Below are positions 41,817 through 51,577 of a stretch of 52,655 bases of DNA, piece by piece. The notes under the pieces are model-generated. The model did not search any database, had not been told where the DNA came from, and saw only the letters and a list, made by a program, of their open reading frames with translations. Numbering within the stretch: the first letter of the stretch is position 1; every line of letters begins with the position of its first letter. Origin of the DNA: an uncultured Clostridia bacterium (GTDB taxonomy: Bacteria > Bacillota > Clostridia > Christensenellales > Aristaeellaceae); contig CAMVHE010000014.1 of assembly GCA_947167215.1 (NCBI GenBank), positions 1-52,655 of the forward strand. Reading direction: 5' to 3'. Position numbers and translations under genes: made by a program.

Positions 41817-42927
41817 TCATTCCAGTTTGAATGAGTCGAAACATTCGGATAGCACTGCATTAGAAATTGCTTCTTGCAATGACATGGGAGCATTTACTGT
41901 TGTCATGATCGAACTGATACCATAATCAAATATGTCCATTGCATTTTCACCCATGGAACCGGATAAGCAAATTGCTTGTATTCCTTTGGCTTTTGCCCGC
42001 ATACCGACTTCCTGTATAACCTTGCCATAGCAGCTCTGCCCATCAGTCCTGCCTTCTCCGGTTACAACAAGGTCAACGCTATTAAGATAGCTGTCAAAAT
42101 GTATCAAATCCAAGCACGGTTTCTATTCTTGATTTCATAGTGCCATTACAAAACACTTTTAAGGCTGCGCCGAGGCCACCTGCTGCACCCGCGCCTGGTA
42201 TTGCCGAGCAATCTATGCCGTACTCCTGCTGTATTATCTGATTGTAATTGAGCATACCTTTTTCCAATTCTTCCAGGATTTCAGGCGTAGCACCTTTCTG
42301 TTTTCCATAAACGAAAGTTGCGCCTTTTTCACCGCACAGCGGATTCATCACGTCCGACAGGATCGTGATGGAACAATCCTGCAGTCTCTGATCCAAACCT
42401 GTGGAATCAATATGGGCGATCCTGCCAAGGTTGCTGCCTGTTCCCGCCAGCGGATTCCTGTGCTGATCGAGGAAATGCATGCCAAGTGCCTGCATACACC
42501 CGATCCCGCCATCATTTGTCGCAGAGCCGCCAATGGCAATATAGATTTTCTTCACCCCATGTGCCAATGCGTCTAATATCAATTCGCCTGTTCCGAAGGT
42601 GGAAGGATTCCGGGGGTCCCGCAGATTCTCTTCAACCAATGGAAGTCCGGAAGCCGCGGACATTTCAATGATTGCTTTTCCACAGTCAAATATCCCGTAA
42701 TCAGCACTGATTGTTCGCATCAACGGGTCATGCACGCAGGCGGTTATTCGTTCGCCTTTTTCTGCGTGAAGAATGGCATCAACCGTTCCCTCACCGCCAT
42801 CGGCCACTTGTAAACCAACTGTTTCGCAAGATCCGAATACATATATCGCAGCCTGCTTTAAAAGCTGAAGTGTTTGCGCACTGGTGAGACTTCCTTTGAA
42901 TGAATCAGATGCAAACAATAGTTTCAT
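41817..42927 (-). pseudogene. Glycerate kinase (type 1) with a frameshift
   Basis: The first frame (42927-42094) has MKLLFASDSFKGSLTS, VADGGEGTVDA and GGSATNDGG, clear marks of GK-I glycerate kinases. It stops early, while another frame continues with LVVTGEGRTDGQS and the C-terminal part to 41817. Removing one G of the pair at 42110-42111 restores a single reading frame of about 370 codons, the family length. The enzyme phosphorylates glycerate, the product of the adjacent tartronate semialdehyde reductase. GGAGG precedes the ATG. Real decay, an assembly error or slippage cannot be told apart here. Confidence 0.85.
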
Positions 42928-42975
42928 ACGCTTCCTCCATTCTGCTCTCACCGACACAAATGATTTTGACGCACA

Positions 42976-44028
42976 TTATGTTTTTTGCTCCAGAAGCATC
43001 ATTTCAGTGAGCATTAAGAAAGTCAATCCTTGTCCATAGGCCGTTGGCGTAACGATAATATCTTTATAGTGCTACAAAGTGTGTCCCATTCCTGTTCCGC
43101 CAGAAACGCCTTGATCCGTACCGTTTTCATCGATCTGATCCAAAACAGCATTCGCAGACAGCATCCCCATCTCTTGATACTTTTCGATTGGAAGCCATGC
43201 CATGCGAATTCCTTTAAGGACGCCATATGCGATCGCCGCAGTCGCACTTGTTTCGCAATAGGTTTCCTCCACGTCAATCAATGTGGTAAACAGCCCATTG
43301 ACACGCTGATACTTCCATAAAGAGTTCACCTGATCGAGCCAAGCCATGTGTATCATTCGCATGGCAGCGTTGTCTCGTTTGGTGATATCAAATAATTCCA
43401 CGGCAGCGGCCGTAAACCAAGCGTTTCCACGAGCCCAAAAAGCGTTGCCAGAATTGTTCCGACGGTCAAATGTCCAGCCATGATACAATAAACCCGTGAT
43501 CTTTTCCTGGAGATAACGGATATGGAGAAGAAACTGGTATTCGCTTTCCTCAATCAATTCTGGTCGATTCAATACCACGCCGGCTTTTGCCAGGAAAAGA
43601 CATGTCATAAATAATGTATCACACCATAGCTGCTGATAATGCTTATTCCAGGCGGTACAATGCTGAAGCCCGCCAAACTCGGTGCGTGGCATTTCCTGCA
43701 TGACCCATGTGATCCAGCTTTCAATCACAGGGAGATAGGAATCTTCCTGAGTTTCTTTATACAAGCAAACCAATGTCAGCATTGGGGCCACAGTATTTAC
43801 ATTTCGCTTGGGTTGTTCAGAACGATTCAACATATTATCATACCATGATGTCAAATAATCCAAAATGGCCGGATCGCCCGTTTGCTAATATGTTTTATAT
43901 ATTCCATATAATGCAACACCCGTAGGCCACTCCCAATTATTCATTGTCAAATGCCAGTTAGAAGGGTCATTGCCGTCAGCTTGTTTCAGCATTGACAATA
44001 CTCGTCCAGCAATTTCCTGATAAGTCAT
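42976..44028 (-). pseudogene. GH105-type unsaturated uronyl hydrolase with two in-frame TAG codons
   Basis: A 350-codon frame, full family length, with AGGAG ahead of ATG 44028 and TAA at the end. It matches GH88/GH105 (YteR-like) enzymes, which cleave unsaturated galacturonyl ends from pectin fragments: GLQHCTAWNKHYQQLWCDTL, FWARGNAW, DGLFTT-like NGLFTTLID and ETSATAAIAYG. TAG interrupts it at codon 48 (43887-43885) and codon 319 (43074-43072); both fall in ordinary positions where Gln or Glu would fit. Other genes here use TAG as a stop (8796), so recoding is unlikely and the gene is probably inactive. Confidence 0.8.
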
Positions 44029-44071
44029 GGAAGTACTCCTCTCAATAACTGCTTTGAAGGATAAAACAGAG

Positions 44072-44102
44072 AAGCCGGGAACGAATGTCCCGTTCCCGGC
44101 TT
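44072..44102 (-). terminator. Hairpin between GH4 and GH105 genes
   Basis: Perfect 12-bp stem AAGCCGGGAACG with CGTTCCCGGCTT around seven bases; - strand tail CTCTGTTTTATC. It probably reduces readthrough into the decaying distal genes. Confidence 0.7.
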
Positions 44103-44114
44103 GTAATCAGGCAA

Positions 44115-45512
44115 TCATCTGAACCACTCTTTGGGAAGATAAGCACGCTGGTTTTCCAGCATATCATCAAACAGTTTTTGACCGTCAGAAACCGTAACAG
44201 AGGCCATTTGCGGATCATTCATGAAGGTAGTGAAACCCAGCTTACGATCACAGTGCAAAGCGGCAATCAACGTATTTTCCTGGTTATAGATATGCCGTGC
44301 CACCAAAGGAAGAATGTTAGACGGCATTGTTCCGGCGTAAACAGGTTCAATACGATCCCTGCCAAACAGTGCATTGGTTTCCACCACAGCGCCCAGGGGA
44401 AGATTGGGGATCTGGCCTCGGTTTGGAATATTAACATTAGATACCAAATCGCCCAATCCCAGCACCGCCTTTAGCAGCAGATGGCCTTCCTCGCCGGACG
44501 GCTTGAGCACCAATTCCTCTTTGCCGCTGATCAGATCATCGGAACGCTGCAATCTGTCATGCAGATCCTTTATACGCCAGTCCACGGTAGTCAGGCTGTA
44601 TTTCCACGTCCGAACCACCTCTGGATTCAAAGTATACCATGGCGCTGTAAACTCCGCAAGGTGGCGGTCACCTGCGGCAGCAATCACGCCATATCTGCGG
44701 AACAGATCAAACTTCACCCGTTGCGCACAGTTAAAGTGAGAGTTCATCCAGTTCCTGTCGCCGCCTTCATCATAGCCGGTTTCGTAATACTTGTCCGCAA
44801 GACAAGCATACATGGGCATCAAATCGATCCCTTTGTAGCTTGCACGGGTCAGCCAGGTAAAATGGTTGATGCCCGTGACGGTGGTATACAGATCCTGTCG
44901 CTTTACCCCTTCAATGCCTTCCTCGGTTTTCAGCATGGCGCACATCAACCGCTGTGTCCCAAATACTTCATGGCAGCAGCCGAAAGCTTTAATAGCAGGA
45001 AAAACCTCGTACAGCGTTCTGACGCACAATGACATAGGGTTGGTATAATTGATGACCCAGGCATCCGGCGCATAATCACGGATCGCCTCGGCAATCGTTA
45101 CATACATGGGAATGGTGCGCATAGCCCGCATAAAGCCGCCTGCACCAACCGTATCACCCACAGGCTGATATACGCCAACCCGTTCAGGCAGATGCACGTC
45201 GGAGCGCATTTCTTCAAAGGTGCCGGGCAGAATGGAAATCACCACAAAATCAGCACCTGTCAGCGCATCCTGCAAGGAGTCGCTGACCTCATATTCCCAC
45301 CGGGAAACAGCATCAGGATGTGCGCTGATTTTATTTCCAATGATTTTGTTGCGTTCCGCAGCCGGGCGGTCAATATCATAGAGACGAACGGTGCCGCACA
45401 TGGCCTCATCCATAGCCAAATCCATCATGAAGCCCCAGGCCCATCCGCGGGAGCCACCGCCGATATATGCGACTTTCAGTTCCTTTGCCCGTGGATTCTT
45501 TTCGAAAATCAT
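44115..45512 (-). CDS. lplD: GH4 alpha-galacturonidase (CHEV motif)
   Basis: A 465-residue family 4 glycosidase, which uses NAD+ and a divalent metal and works by oxidation-elimination. Seen: the nucleotide site YIGGGSRGW (16-24), NYTNPMSL (155-162) and the metal/substrate motif C180-H-E-V183. CHEV is the published signature of alpha-galacturonidases of the LplD type, distinct from CHSV and CHNV of sugar or phospho-sugar hydrolases. ATG 45512 lies eight bases from GGAGG; an earlier ATG overlaps that site. With the sugar ABC permeases upstream it should release galacturonate from imported oligogalacturonides. Confidence 0.85.
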   Translation of the reverse strand: MIFEKNPRAKELKVAYIGGGSRGWAWGFMMDLAMDEAMCGTVRLYDIDRPAAERNKIIGNKISAHPDAVSRWEYEVSDSLQDALTGADFVVISILPGTFEEMRSDVHLPERVGVYQPVGDTVGAGGFMRAMRTIPMYVTIAEAIRDYAPDAWVINYTNPMSLCVRTLYEVFPAIKAFGCCHEVFGTQRLMCAMLKTEEGIEGVKRQDLYTTVTGINHFTWLTRASYKGIDLMPMYACLADKYYETGYDEGGDRNWMNSHFNCAQRVKFDLFRRYGVIAAAGDRHLAEFTAPWYTLNPEVVRTWKYSLTTVDWRIKDLHDRLQRSDDLISGKEELVLKPSGEEGHLLLKAVLGLGDLVSNVNIPNRGQIPNLPLGAVVETNALFGRDRIEPVYAGTMPSNILPLVARHIYNQENTLIAALHCDRKLGFTTFMNDPQMASVTVSDGQKLFDDMLENQRAYLPKEWFR

Positions 45513-45563
45513 GGTATGATCCTCCATCTTCCTTCATTTTGGATATAGAATACGTTTATTGCA

Positions 45564-46409
45564 TTATCCCTTTAAGCCGGAGGTGGCGATTCCCTCCACC
45601 AGATATTTCTGAAGCGTAATGAAAATCAGCACGACAGGAAGGATGGAGAGAGTGGACATGGCAAACATCGCGCCATAGTCTGAGGAGGAACTGGGATCGC
45701 TGAACAGCTTTAACGCAAGACTGACAGGATATGTTTCCGTCTTGCTGACATAAAGAAGGGCAGACAGGAAATCGTCCCAGCGCCAGATGAAAGAGAAAAT
45801 GCCGCCCGTGATCAACGCGGGAACAATCAGTGGGAGAATAATCCAGAAAAAGATCCCATAGGTCGAGCAACCGTCAATCTTTGCCGCTTCATCCAAATCC
45901 TTGGGAATTCCGCCGATAAAGTTGGTCATCAGGTAAACGAAGAAGCCCTGTATGGCAAACCAATAAGGAACGATCAATGGAAGATAGTTGCCTACCCAGC
46001 CCAGCTTCTGATACCAAATGTACTGCGGAATCATCAGCACTTGCGCAGGCAACATCATAGTCACCAGCATGGCAGAGAAAAGAATGCTGCGTCCCTTGAA
46101 CTTCAAACGGGCGAAGCCGTAAGCCACAATGGAGGAGGAAGCAAGCGTCCCTAACGTTGCCATAACTGAAATGAATAAGGAGTTGAGGAAAAACCTTCCG
46201 AAGCTGACATTGGCAAAGCCCTTCCATCCATTTGCGTAGTTTTCAAGGGTCCAGGTGCGAGGAAGGAGCTCTTGTGCAGATGTGAATACCGTATTGGTCG
46301 GCTTAAAAGAGCTCAGAATCATCCACAAAAGCGGATAGATCATCACAAAGGCAAAGCCACACACAAGAATATGATAGATACTGCGTCCGATGATTTTCTT
46401 CGTTTTCAT
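45564..46409 (-). CDS. Carbohydrate ABC transporter permease (MalG-like)
   Basis: A 281-residue membrane subunit with six hydrophobic segments and the EAA loop (DLDEAAKIDGCSTYGIFFWI). ATG 46409 is eight bases from GAGGAG, which lies in the last codons of the preceding permease; the genes are five bases apart. It pairs with the MalF-like permease. No ATPase is encoded here, so a shared MsmK-type ATPase elsewhere in the genome is expected. Confidence 0.92.
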   Translation of the reverse strand: MKTKKIIGRSIYHILVCGFAFVMIYPLLWMILSSFKPTNTVFTSAQELLPRTWTLENYANGWKGFANVSFGRFFLNSLFISVMATLGTLASSSIVAYGFARLKFKGRSILFSAMLVTMMLPAQVLMIPQYIWYQKLGWVGNYLPLIVPYWFAIQGFFVYLMTNFIGGIPKDLDEAAKIDGCSTYGIFFWIILPLIVPALITGGIFSFIWRWDDFLSALLYVSKTETYPVSLALKLFSDPSSSSDYGAMFAMSTLSILPVVLIFITLQKYLVEGIATSGLKG

Positions 46410-46414
46410 ATCCA

Positions 46415-47329
46415 TCACTCCTCATAGACCCAAAAGCGTTTTGTAGCGAAGAGCAATCCCGTAAATAAACCAATAATGATCAACATGACCCAGGCGAGCG
46501 CAGCGCCATATCCAGCCTTGTAGTATTCAAACGATTGCTGATACATGTACACGGTATAAAACAGCGTAGAATTCAAAGGCTTACCCTGTGTAATTATGTA
46601 GCATTGTGTAAAGGCCAGGAAACCGTTGATCATCTGCATGACAAGATTGAAAAAAATCGTAGGCGTCAATAAGGGTAGTGTAATCTTGAAAAAACGTTTT
46701 CCTGCATTTGCGCCGTCAATCTGACCCGCTTCATACAGCGTGGTGGGAATTTGCTTCAACGAAGACAGGAATATCAGCATAGAGGATCCAAACTGCCAAA
46801 TGGAAAGAATAATCAATGTCCAGATCGCCGTATCAGTTCGGCCCAGCCACGCTACCTTTGAATCAATACCTATTCTGCGCAGCAACACGTTGATCGTTCC
46901 ATCGATGGCAAACATGCGCTTCCACAGAATCGCGACAGCAACGGAGCCGCCAATGATAGAGGGCAAATAATACGCAGCCCGATAAAACGCTGTGGCTCTG
47001 CTGGTTTTTAACAGAATCATGGCGACGATCAGGGCAAACACTAATCTGAGCGGTACGGAAACGAAAGCAAAATAGAATGTAACGCCCAGGGATTTCCAGA
47101 ATTTTGAATCAGCGAACATGACCTTGAAATTGTCAAGGCCAGTGAAAGTCGCAGGCTGGAGGATATTGAAATCGCAGAAGGCATAATATGCGGAAATCAG
47201 CATGGGAACGATCATGAACATCAGAAAACCGATGGTAAATGGCGCTGTGCAGATCATGCCCGCAATATGCTCTTCATTGAGCTTTTGTCGGAACGTTTTT
47301 TTATGCTTTTTTATAGCGATTTGTGTCAT
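46415..47329 (-). CDS. Carbohydrate ABC transporter permease (MalF-like)
   Basis: A 304-residue membrane subunit. The first membrane helix follows KLNEEHIAGMI, and the EAA loop reads LYEAGQIDGANAGKRFFKI. GGGAGG lies before ATG 47329. It follows the binding-protein gene after a hairpin (47472-47500), the usual way of keeping binding protein in excess over channel subunits. Confidence 0.92.
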   Translation of the reverse strand: MTQIAIKKHKKTFRQKLNEEHIAGMICTAPFTIGFLMFMIVPMLISAYYAFCDFNILQPATFTGLDNFKVMFADSKFWKSLGVTFYFAFVSVPLRLVFALIVAMILLKTSRATAFYRAAYYLPSIIGGSVAVAILWKRMFAIDGTINVLLRRIGIDSKVAWLGRTDTAIWTLIILSIWQFGSSMLIFLSSLKQIPTTLYEAGQIDGANAGKRFFKITLPLLTPTIFFNLVMQMINGFLAFTQCYIITQGKPLNSTLFYTVYMYQQSFEYYKAGYGAALAWVMLIIIGLFTGLLFATKRFWVYEE

Positions 47330-47471
47330 GAATGATCCTCCCTTCAAGGGCATGTCATTGCTTAACAGTAGCTATATGTGCTGGTCATTCAAAAGAATTG
47401 GCTTACGTTCATTGCATTGGGATGCCGCATTCGGCGAGAGTCAGGGAAAATATCGAATCGTGAATCAGAAA

Positions 47472-47500
47472 GGGGGCGAAGCCTTCCGGCTTCGCTCCCC
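47472..47500 (-). terminator. Partial terminator between binding-protein and permease genes
   Basis: About 12 bp of GC-rich stem (47472-47483 with 47488-47500, one bulge) with a TTCC loop; - strand tail TTTCTGATT. Fits attenuation inside an operon. Confidence 0.7.
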
Positions 47501-47513
47501 GTATAGAACTTGC

Positions 47514-48776
47514 TTATTTCAGATTGGCGGGGCAGTCGGAAATCAGCTGAGCAGCGGCGTCAGAAGCGCTCATTGCGCCGTAACAGATGGCTTCCTGCAA
47601 TTCATCTACCAGGTTGTAGAATTCGCTGGCGCCGGCGGGATCAGCGGCAGGTACGTCAGAGGAGTTGGGACTCACCACGTTGTTGATATAGGCAACAACC
47701 TTCTGGTTGCTTGCATCCAGCAGATCGGCGATGCCATCAGCGGTAGCGGCAGAGGCGGGGATGCCGCGCTCGCCCAGCAAGATCTTGTTGGCTTCAACAG
47801 AATTCGTCCAGAAATCCACAACGGCCACAGCGGTATCGGCATGCTGGGTCTTGGCGGCCACGGAGAAGAATTGGCTGGGCTTGAGGTAGTTGGATTTCAC
47901 AGGATCGGGAGAAGGCCAGGTGGTAATACCGATTTCGACGCCTTCGGGAGCAGCGTTCTGCATAGCAGTCACCTGGTTGGACCAGAAGAAGGCGCACCAG
48001 CTCATGTAGGCAGGGTCAGAGCCATAGACCATGGGATCCTGCTCCACAGTGCCAACAGCCGTTTCAGCGAACACCTCGCTGCCCAGCAGCCAGCCTTCTT
48101 TGATGCCGGTTTCATACAGGGAGAAGAATCTTTCAGCATCTTCCTTGGTGATATTCAGCTTGCCGTCTTCAAACAGGTTGATGCCATAGCCGCGCAGGAT
48201 ATAGCCAAACACCATGTCCGTGCCATAGCCGATATTGGTTTTGTAGCCGGTCTTTTCGTAAACTTCACGGCACAGAGCCAGGAATTCGTCCAGGGTCATA
48301 TTATCCTTTACAGCAATACCGGCAGCATCCAGCACGGTCTTATTGTAAAGCAGAGCGGGAGCGTTCACGCCGATGCAAACTGCATAGAGCTTGCCATCCA
48401 CTTTACCGGAGTTCACGATGCCTTCATTGACATCGTCGATCTTCAGCGCGCCGCTTTCCACATAGGGGGTCAGATCCAGCAGCAGACTGCTTTCAGAATA
48501 CTGATTAAGATACTGATAGTCCATTTGGATCACATCCAGCGTATCGCCCTGCGCGTCGGCGGCGACTTTTTTCCAGTAGTCGGCCCAGGAATTGGGCACT
48601 TCGGTGAAGGTAACGCCTTCATGCTCAGAGGCGAAGAGCATCAGCGCGTCATGCGTGCGCTCATTGCGAGTCTGGTTGCCCCACCAGGTTACCAGAATGT
48701 CTTCTTCCGCCAGCGCGCCAGTCAGGCAAGTGCAGGCGATCATCACCAGGGCCAGGAACAAAGCGAGTTTCTTCAT
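47514..48776 (-). CDS. Carbohydrate ABC transporter substrate-binding protein
   Basis: A 420-residue family 1 extracellular solute-binding protein (MalE/UgpB-like). The signal peptide runs MKKLALFLALVMIACTC to TGALA|EED; a weak lipobox (MIAC) is also possible, so anchorage is uncertain. The mature part begins ILVTWWGNQTRNERT and contains DVIQMDYQYLNQY, typical of this cluster. ATG 48776 follows AAAGGAAGG. It should capture oligogalacturonide or a related uronide, given the GH4 and GH105 genes downstream. Confidence 0.9.
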   Translation of the reverse strand: MKKLALFLALVMIACTCLTGALAEEDILVTWWGNQTRNERTHDALMLFASEHEGVTFTEVPNSWADYWKKVAADAQGDTLDVIQMDYQYLNQYSESSLLLDLTPYVESGALKIDDVNEGIVNSGKVDGKLYAVCIGVNAPALLYNKTVLDAAGIAVKDNMTLDEFLALCREVYEKTGYKTNIGYGTDMVFGYILRGYGINLFEDGKLNITKEDAERFFSLYETGIKEGWLLGSEVFAETAVGTVEQDPMVYGSDPAYMSWCAFFWSNQVTAMQNAAPEGVEIGITTWPSPDPVKSNYLKPSQFFSVAAKTQHADTAVAVVDFWTNSVEANKILLGERGIPASAATADGIADLLDASNQKVVAYINNVVSPNSSDVPAADPAGASEFYNLVDELQEAICYGAMSASDAAAQLISDCPANLK

Positions 48777-48862
48777 GGGGATTCCTTCCTTTCTTTTTTG
48801 GTTTCCTTTGGAAAACCAATATTTAAATACGGTGTTTTCCACCATATTTAGGCACAAGGAGT

Positions 48863-49750
48863 TTAATGATGGAGGGTTTCACCAGACAGTTTCTGATAGT
48901 ATTTCAGCAGCGCGCTGTGATCATAGCTCCCATTGCCGTCGTGATGCAGTATCTTCATCATTTCCAACACCGTTTGCGTCAATGGGATGGGAGCATCAAC
49001 CGTTTTGGCAGCGTCTACCACATTGTTCAGATCCTTGATATGTAAGTCGATACGGAAGCCGGGTTGGAAGTTCTGATCCATCATCATCGGCGCTTTGGCG
49101 TTCATGACAGTCGATCCAGCCAAACCGCCTTTAATAGCCTCATAGATTTTCTGCGGTTCCACACCGCACATCTGTCCCATTTGCATGGCCTCAGCCAAGG
49201 CGGCGATGTTCACGGCAACAATGGTCTGATTGCAGAGCTTTGTTACATTACCCGCTCCAATCTCACCGCAACGAACAACAGATGAGCCCATTTTTGCCAG
49301 AATATCTTTACATTGATCGAATACCTCTTGCTTACCGCCTACCATAAAGGCCAACGTGCCGTCAATGGCTTTGGGTTCACCGCCAGATACAGGAGCATCC
49401 AACATTTCAATTCCCTGTTTTTCCAGCTCGGCATAGATTTCACGCGAAGCAATGGGATTAATCGAAGAACAATCCAGAACGATGGCACCCTTTTTCATGG
49501 CCTTTGCCGCACCATCTTCACCAAACAGAGCTTCTTTCACATGGGGGGAATTGGGAACCATTGTGATCACAATATCTGCCTGTGAACCGACATCCATATT
49601 CGATGATCCAGCTTTCGCGCCGCAAGCAACAAGTTCTTCTACTGCGCCAGGTGCAAATTTGTCAGCAACGATCACATCATAACCAGCCTTGACCAGGTTT
49701 TTTGCCATGGGCTTACCCATAATACCCAAACCAATAAAACCAATTTTCAT
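48863..49750 (-). CDS. garR: 2-hydroxy-3-oxopropionate (tartronate semialdehyde) reductase
   Basis: A 295-residue beta-hydroxyacid dehydrogenase. Seen: nucleotide motif GFIGLGIMGKPM (4-15), substrate loop DAPVSGGEPKA (118-128) and catalytic K171 in GAGNVTKLCNQ. Sequence around the active site matches GarR/GlxR, which reduce tartronate semialdehyde to glycerate, and the glycerate kinase in the same operon would take the product. A 3-hydroxyisobutyrate-type substrate is a less likely alternative. Confidence 0.85.
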   Translation of the reverse strand: MKIGFIGLGIMGKPMAKNLVKAGYDVIVADKFAPGAVEELVACGAKAGSSNMDVGSQADIVITMVPNSPHVKEALFGEDGAAKAMKKGAIVLDCSSINPIASREIYAELEKQGIEMLDAPVSGGEPKAIDGTLAFMVGGKQEVFDQCKDILAKMGSSVVRCGEIGAGNVTKLCNQTIVAVNIAALAEAMQMGQMCGVEPQKIYEAIKGGLAGSTVMNAKAPMMMDQNFQPGFRIDLHIKDLNNVVDAAKTVDAPIPLTQTVLEMMKILHHDGNGSYDHSALLKYYQKLSGETLHH

Positions 49751-49777
49751 GGATTTTCGCTCCCTTCAATTGAGAAA

Positions 49778-50719
49778 TCAGATGATCGCCTCTCGAACAC
49801 GCTGCGCGATATCCTGCGGCATCAGATGATATTCCACCAACAATTCTTCGTAAGATTGGGCGGAGGTACCAAAGCAATCCGCAATGCCCATACGTAATAC
49901 TTTTACACGGCTCTCTGCCGGGCTTTCAGCAAGAGTTTCACACACTGCCGATCCCATGCCGCCGATTACGCTGGCTTCCTCAATAGTAACAGCACCCTTC
50001 ATACCTTTAGCTGTCGTCTGTACACCTTCGACATCCAAAGGCTTAATCGTATGAATGTTGACAACGCGGGTAGAAATCCCTTCAGCTTCCAAAGTTTTTG
50101 CTGCTTCAAGTGCCTGATAAACCATATAACCGGTGGCATAAATGACTGCATCATTGCCATCGCGCACCTGGCTGACTTTTCCAAACTCAAAAGGCGCATT
50201 TTCCTCGGTCACGGCAGGAATAGCATTGCGATTAAGCCGGATATAGCAAGGCCCGTCAATTTCTGCCATTGCTTTTACAATTTTCTTCGTCTCATAATAA
50301 TCCGCGGGGGAAAACACCTTCATATTGGGCAATACCCGCATCAAAGCAATATCGTCTATCGATTGATGTGTTTTACCATCGCCGAAGTCAGAGAGGCCAG
50401 CGGATGAACCGCAAATTTTCACATTGAGACGCGGGATAGCAACGGAGGAACGAATCTGATCATAGGGGCGTCCACTGGCAAACACCGCAAAGCTGCTGGC
50501 ATAGGCTACGTGACCGGTCAGTGCCAATCCTGCGGCGGTGGAGATCATGTTTGCTTCCGCAATGCCCATCTGGAAATACCGATTCGGGAATTCATTGCCA
50601 AACATGTTGGACATGGTGGACTTGCCCAAGTCAGCCTCCAAGGCAACTATGCTTTTATTGCTGTGACCAAGCTCCACAAGGGCTTCGCCGTATGCCTTTC
50701 GCATATCCATCTTGCTCAT
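49778..50719 (-). CDS. Transketolase, C-terminal subunit
   Basis: A 313-residue protein with the pyrimidine-binding and C-terminal domains of transketolase (IVALEADLGKST, FQMGIAEANM with the catalytic Glu, and DGKTHQSIDDIALMR). GGGAGGAGG precedes the ATG, two bases after the N-terminal subunit's stop. The two halves form a split transketolase, transferring a ketol unit. In a uronide operon its acceptor may be an unusual sugar or keto-acid and not the pentose phosphate cycle. Confidence 0.92.
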   Translation of the reverse strand: MSKMDMRKAYGEALVELGHSNKSIVALEADLGKSTMSNMFGNEFPNRYFQMGIAEANMISTAAGLALTGHVAYASSFAVFASGRPYDQIRSSVAIPRLNVKICGSSAGLSDFGDGKTHQSIDDIALMRVLPNMKVFSPADYYETKKIVKAMAEIDGPCYIRLNRNAIPAVTEENAPFEFGKVSQVRDGNDAVIYATGYMVYQALEAAKTLEAEGISTRVVNIHTIKPLDVEGVQTTAKGMKGAVTIEEASVIGGMGSAVCETLAESPAESRVKVLRMGIADCFGTSAQSYEELLVEYHLMPQDIAQRVREAII

Positions 50720-50721
50720 GG

Positions 50722-51561
50722 TTATGCCTCCTCCCGCATTCTTTCAACGACTTTCAAAGCCTGCTTGTATTCATCTTCCGTCATGGCTGCATTATGATAC
50801 GCAGCTTTCCCCTCCGCGAACGGGAATCCTTTTCCTTTAATTGTGTTGGCAATGATCGCAGTGGGCTTCCTTTTGCAGTCTTTAGCAGCATCCAGGGCAT
50901 CTAATATTTCCTGTATATCATGGCCGTCAATCTCAATCGTATTCCAGCCAAAAGCTTCCCATTTTTCCTTAATATTCTTATTGGGCAAAACGTTGTCAAC
51001 CGTATCAGTGGCTTGCACGCCATTCCTATCAATAATCGCGACCAAGTTATCTGCCTGATAGGCGGCACCCGCCATAGCAGCTTCCCAAATCTGCCCTTCA
51101 TCCATTTCACCATCGCCTATAATACAGTAAACGCGACTGCCGCTATGATCCAGCCGAAGCCCCAATGCCATTCCTAAAGAAACAGATAAACCTTGTCCAA
51201 GCGAGCCGGTAACAGCCTCGATTCCTGGCGTATGATCCATATCAGGATGCCCTTGAAGCGTGCCATCCAAAGTTTTTACTTTTTTCAAGTCTTCACGGCT
51301 GATGTAGCCCAGCTCTGCAAAAGCAGCGTACTGCGCCAATACAGCATGTCCTTTGGAGAAAATGCAGCGATCCCGTTGAGGCGCTTTTGGATCTGAAAAG
51401 ACTTTCATGTGCTTGAAGTATAAAGCAGCTGTTACATCCATAATGGAACTGCTGCCGCCAAGATGGCCAACCTTGCCAGCAGGAATCATTTCAATCAGAT
51501 CCGCCCGCAAATCAGCAGCAATTCTTCTCAACTCATGAATATCTTTTTCCGTATACGGCAT
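50722..51561 (-). CDS. Transketolase, N-terminal (ThDP-binding) subunit
   Basis: A 279-residue protein. The thiamine diphosphate motif is GDGEMDEG (149-156) followed by NLVAIIDRNG; HLGGSSS and FSKGHAVLAQY are further family marks. ATG 51561 follows AAAGGAG; a longer frame overlaps the SDR gene and lacks a ribosome site. It is the partner of the gene at 49778-50719. Confidence 0.92.
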   Translation of the reverse strand: MPYTEKDIHELRRIAADLRADLIEMIPAGKVGHLGGSSSIMDVTAALYFKHMKVFSDPKAPQRDRCIFSKGHAVLAQYAAFAELGYISREDLKKVKTLDGTLQGHPDMDHTPGIEAVTGSLGQGLSVSLGMALGLRLDHSGSRVYCIIGDGEMDEGQIWEAAMAGAAYQADNLVAIIDRNGVQATDTVDNVLPNKNIKEKWEAFGWNTIEIDGHDIQEILDALDAAKDCKRKPTAIIANTIKGKGFPFAEGKAAYHNAAMTEDEYKQALKVVERMREEA

Positions 51562-51577
51562 GAATCTCACTCCTTTA

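Noticed and set aside
42976-44028. TAG recoding as explanation of the GH105 gene
   Set aside because: TAG ends the ABC ATPase gene at 8796 at the expected length, no CUA-anticodon tRNA is visible here and the neighbouring gene also carries a frameshift.
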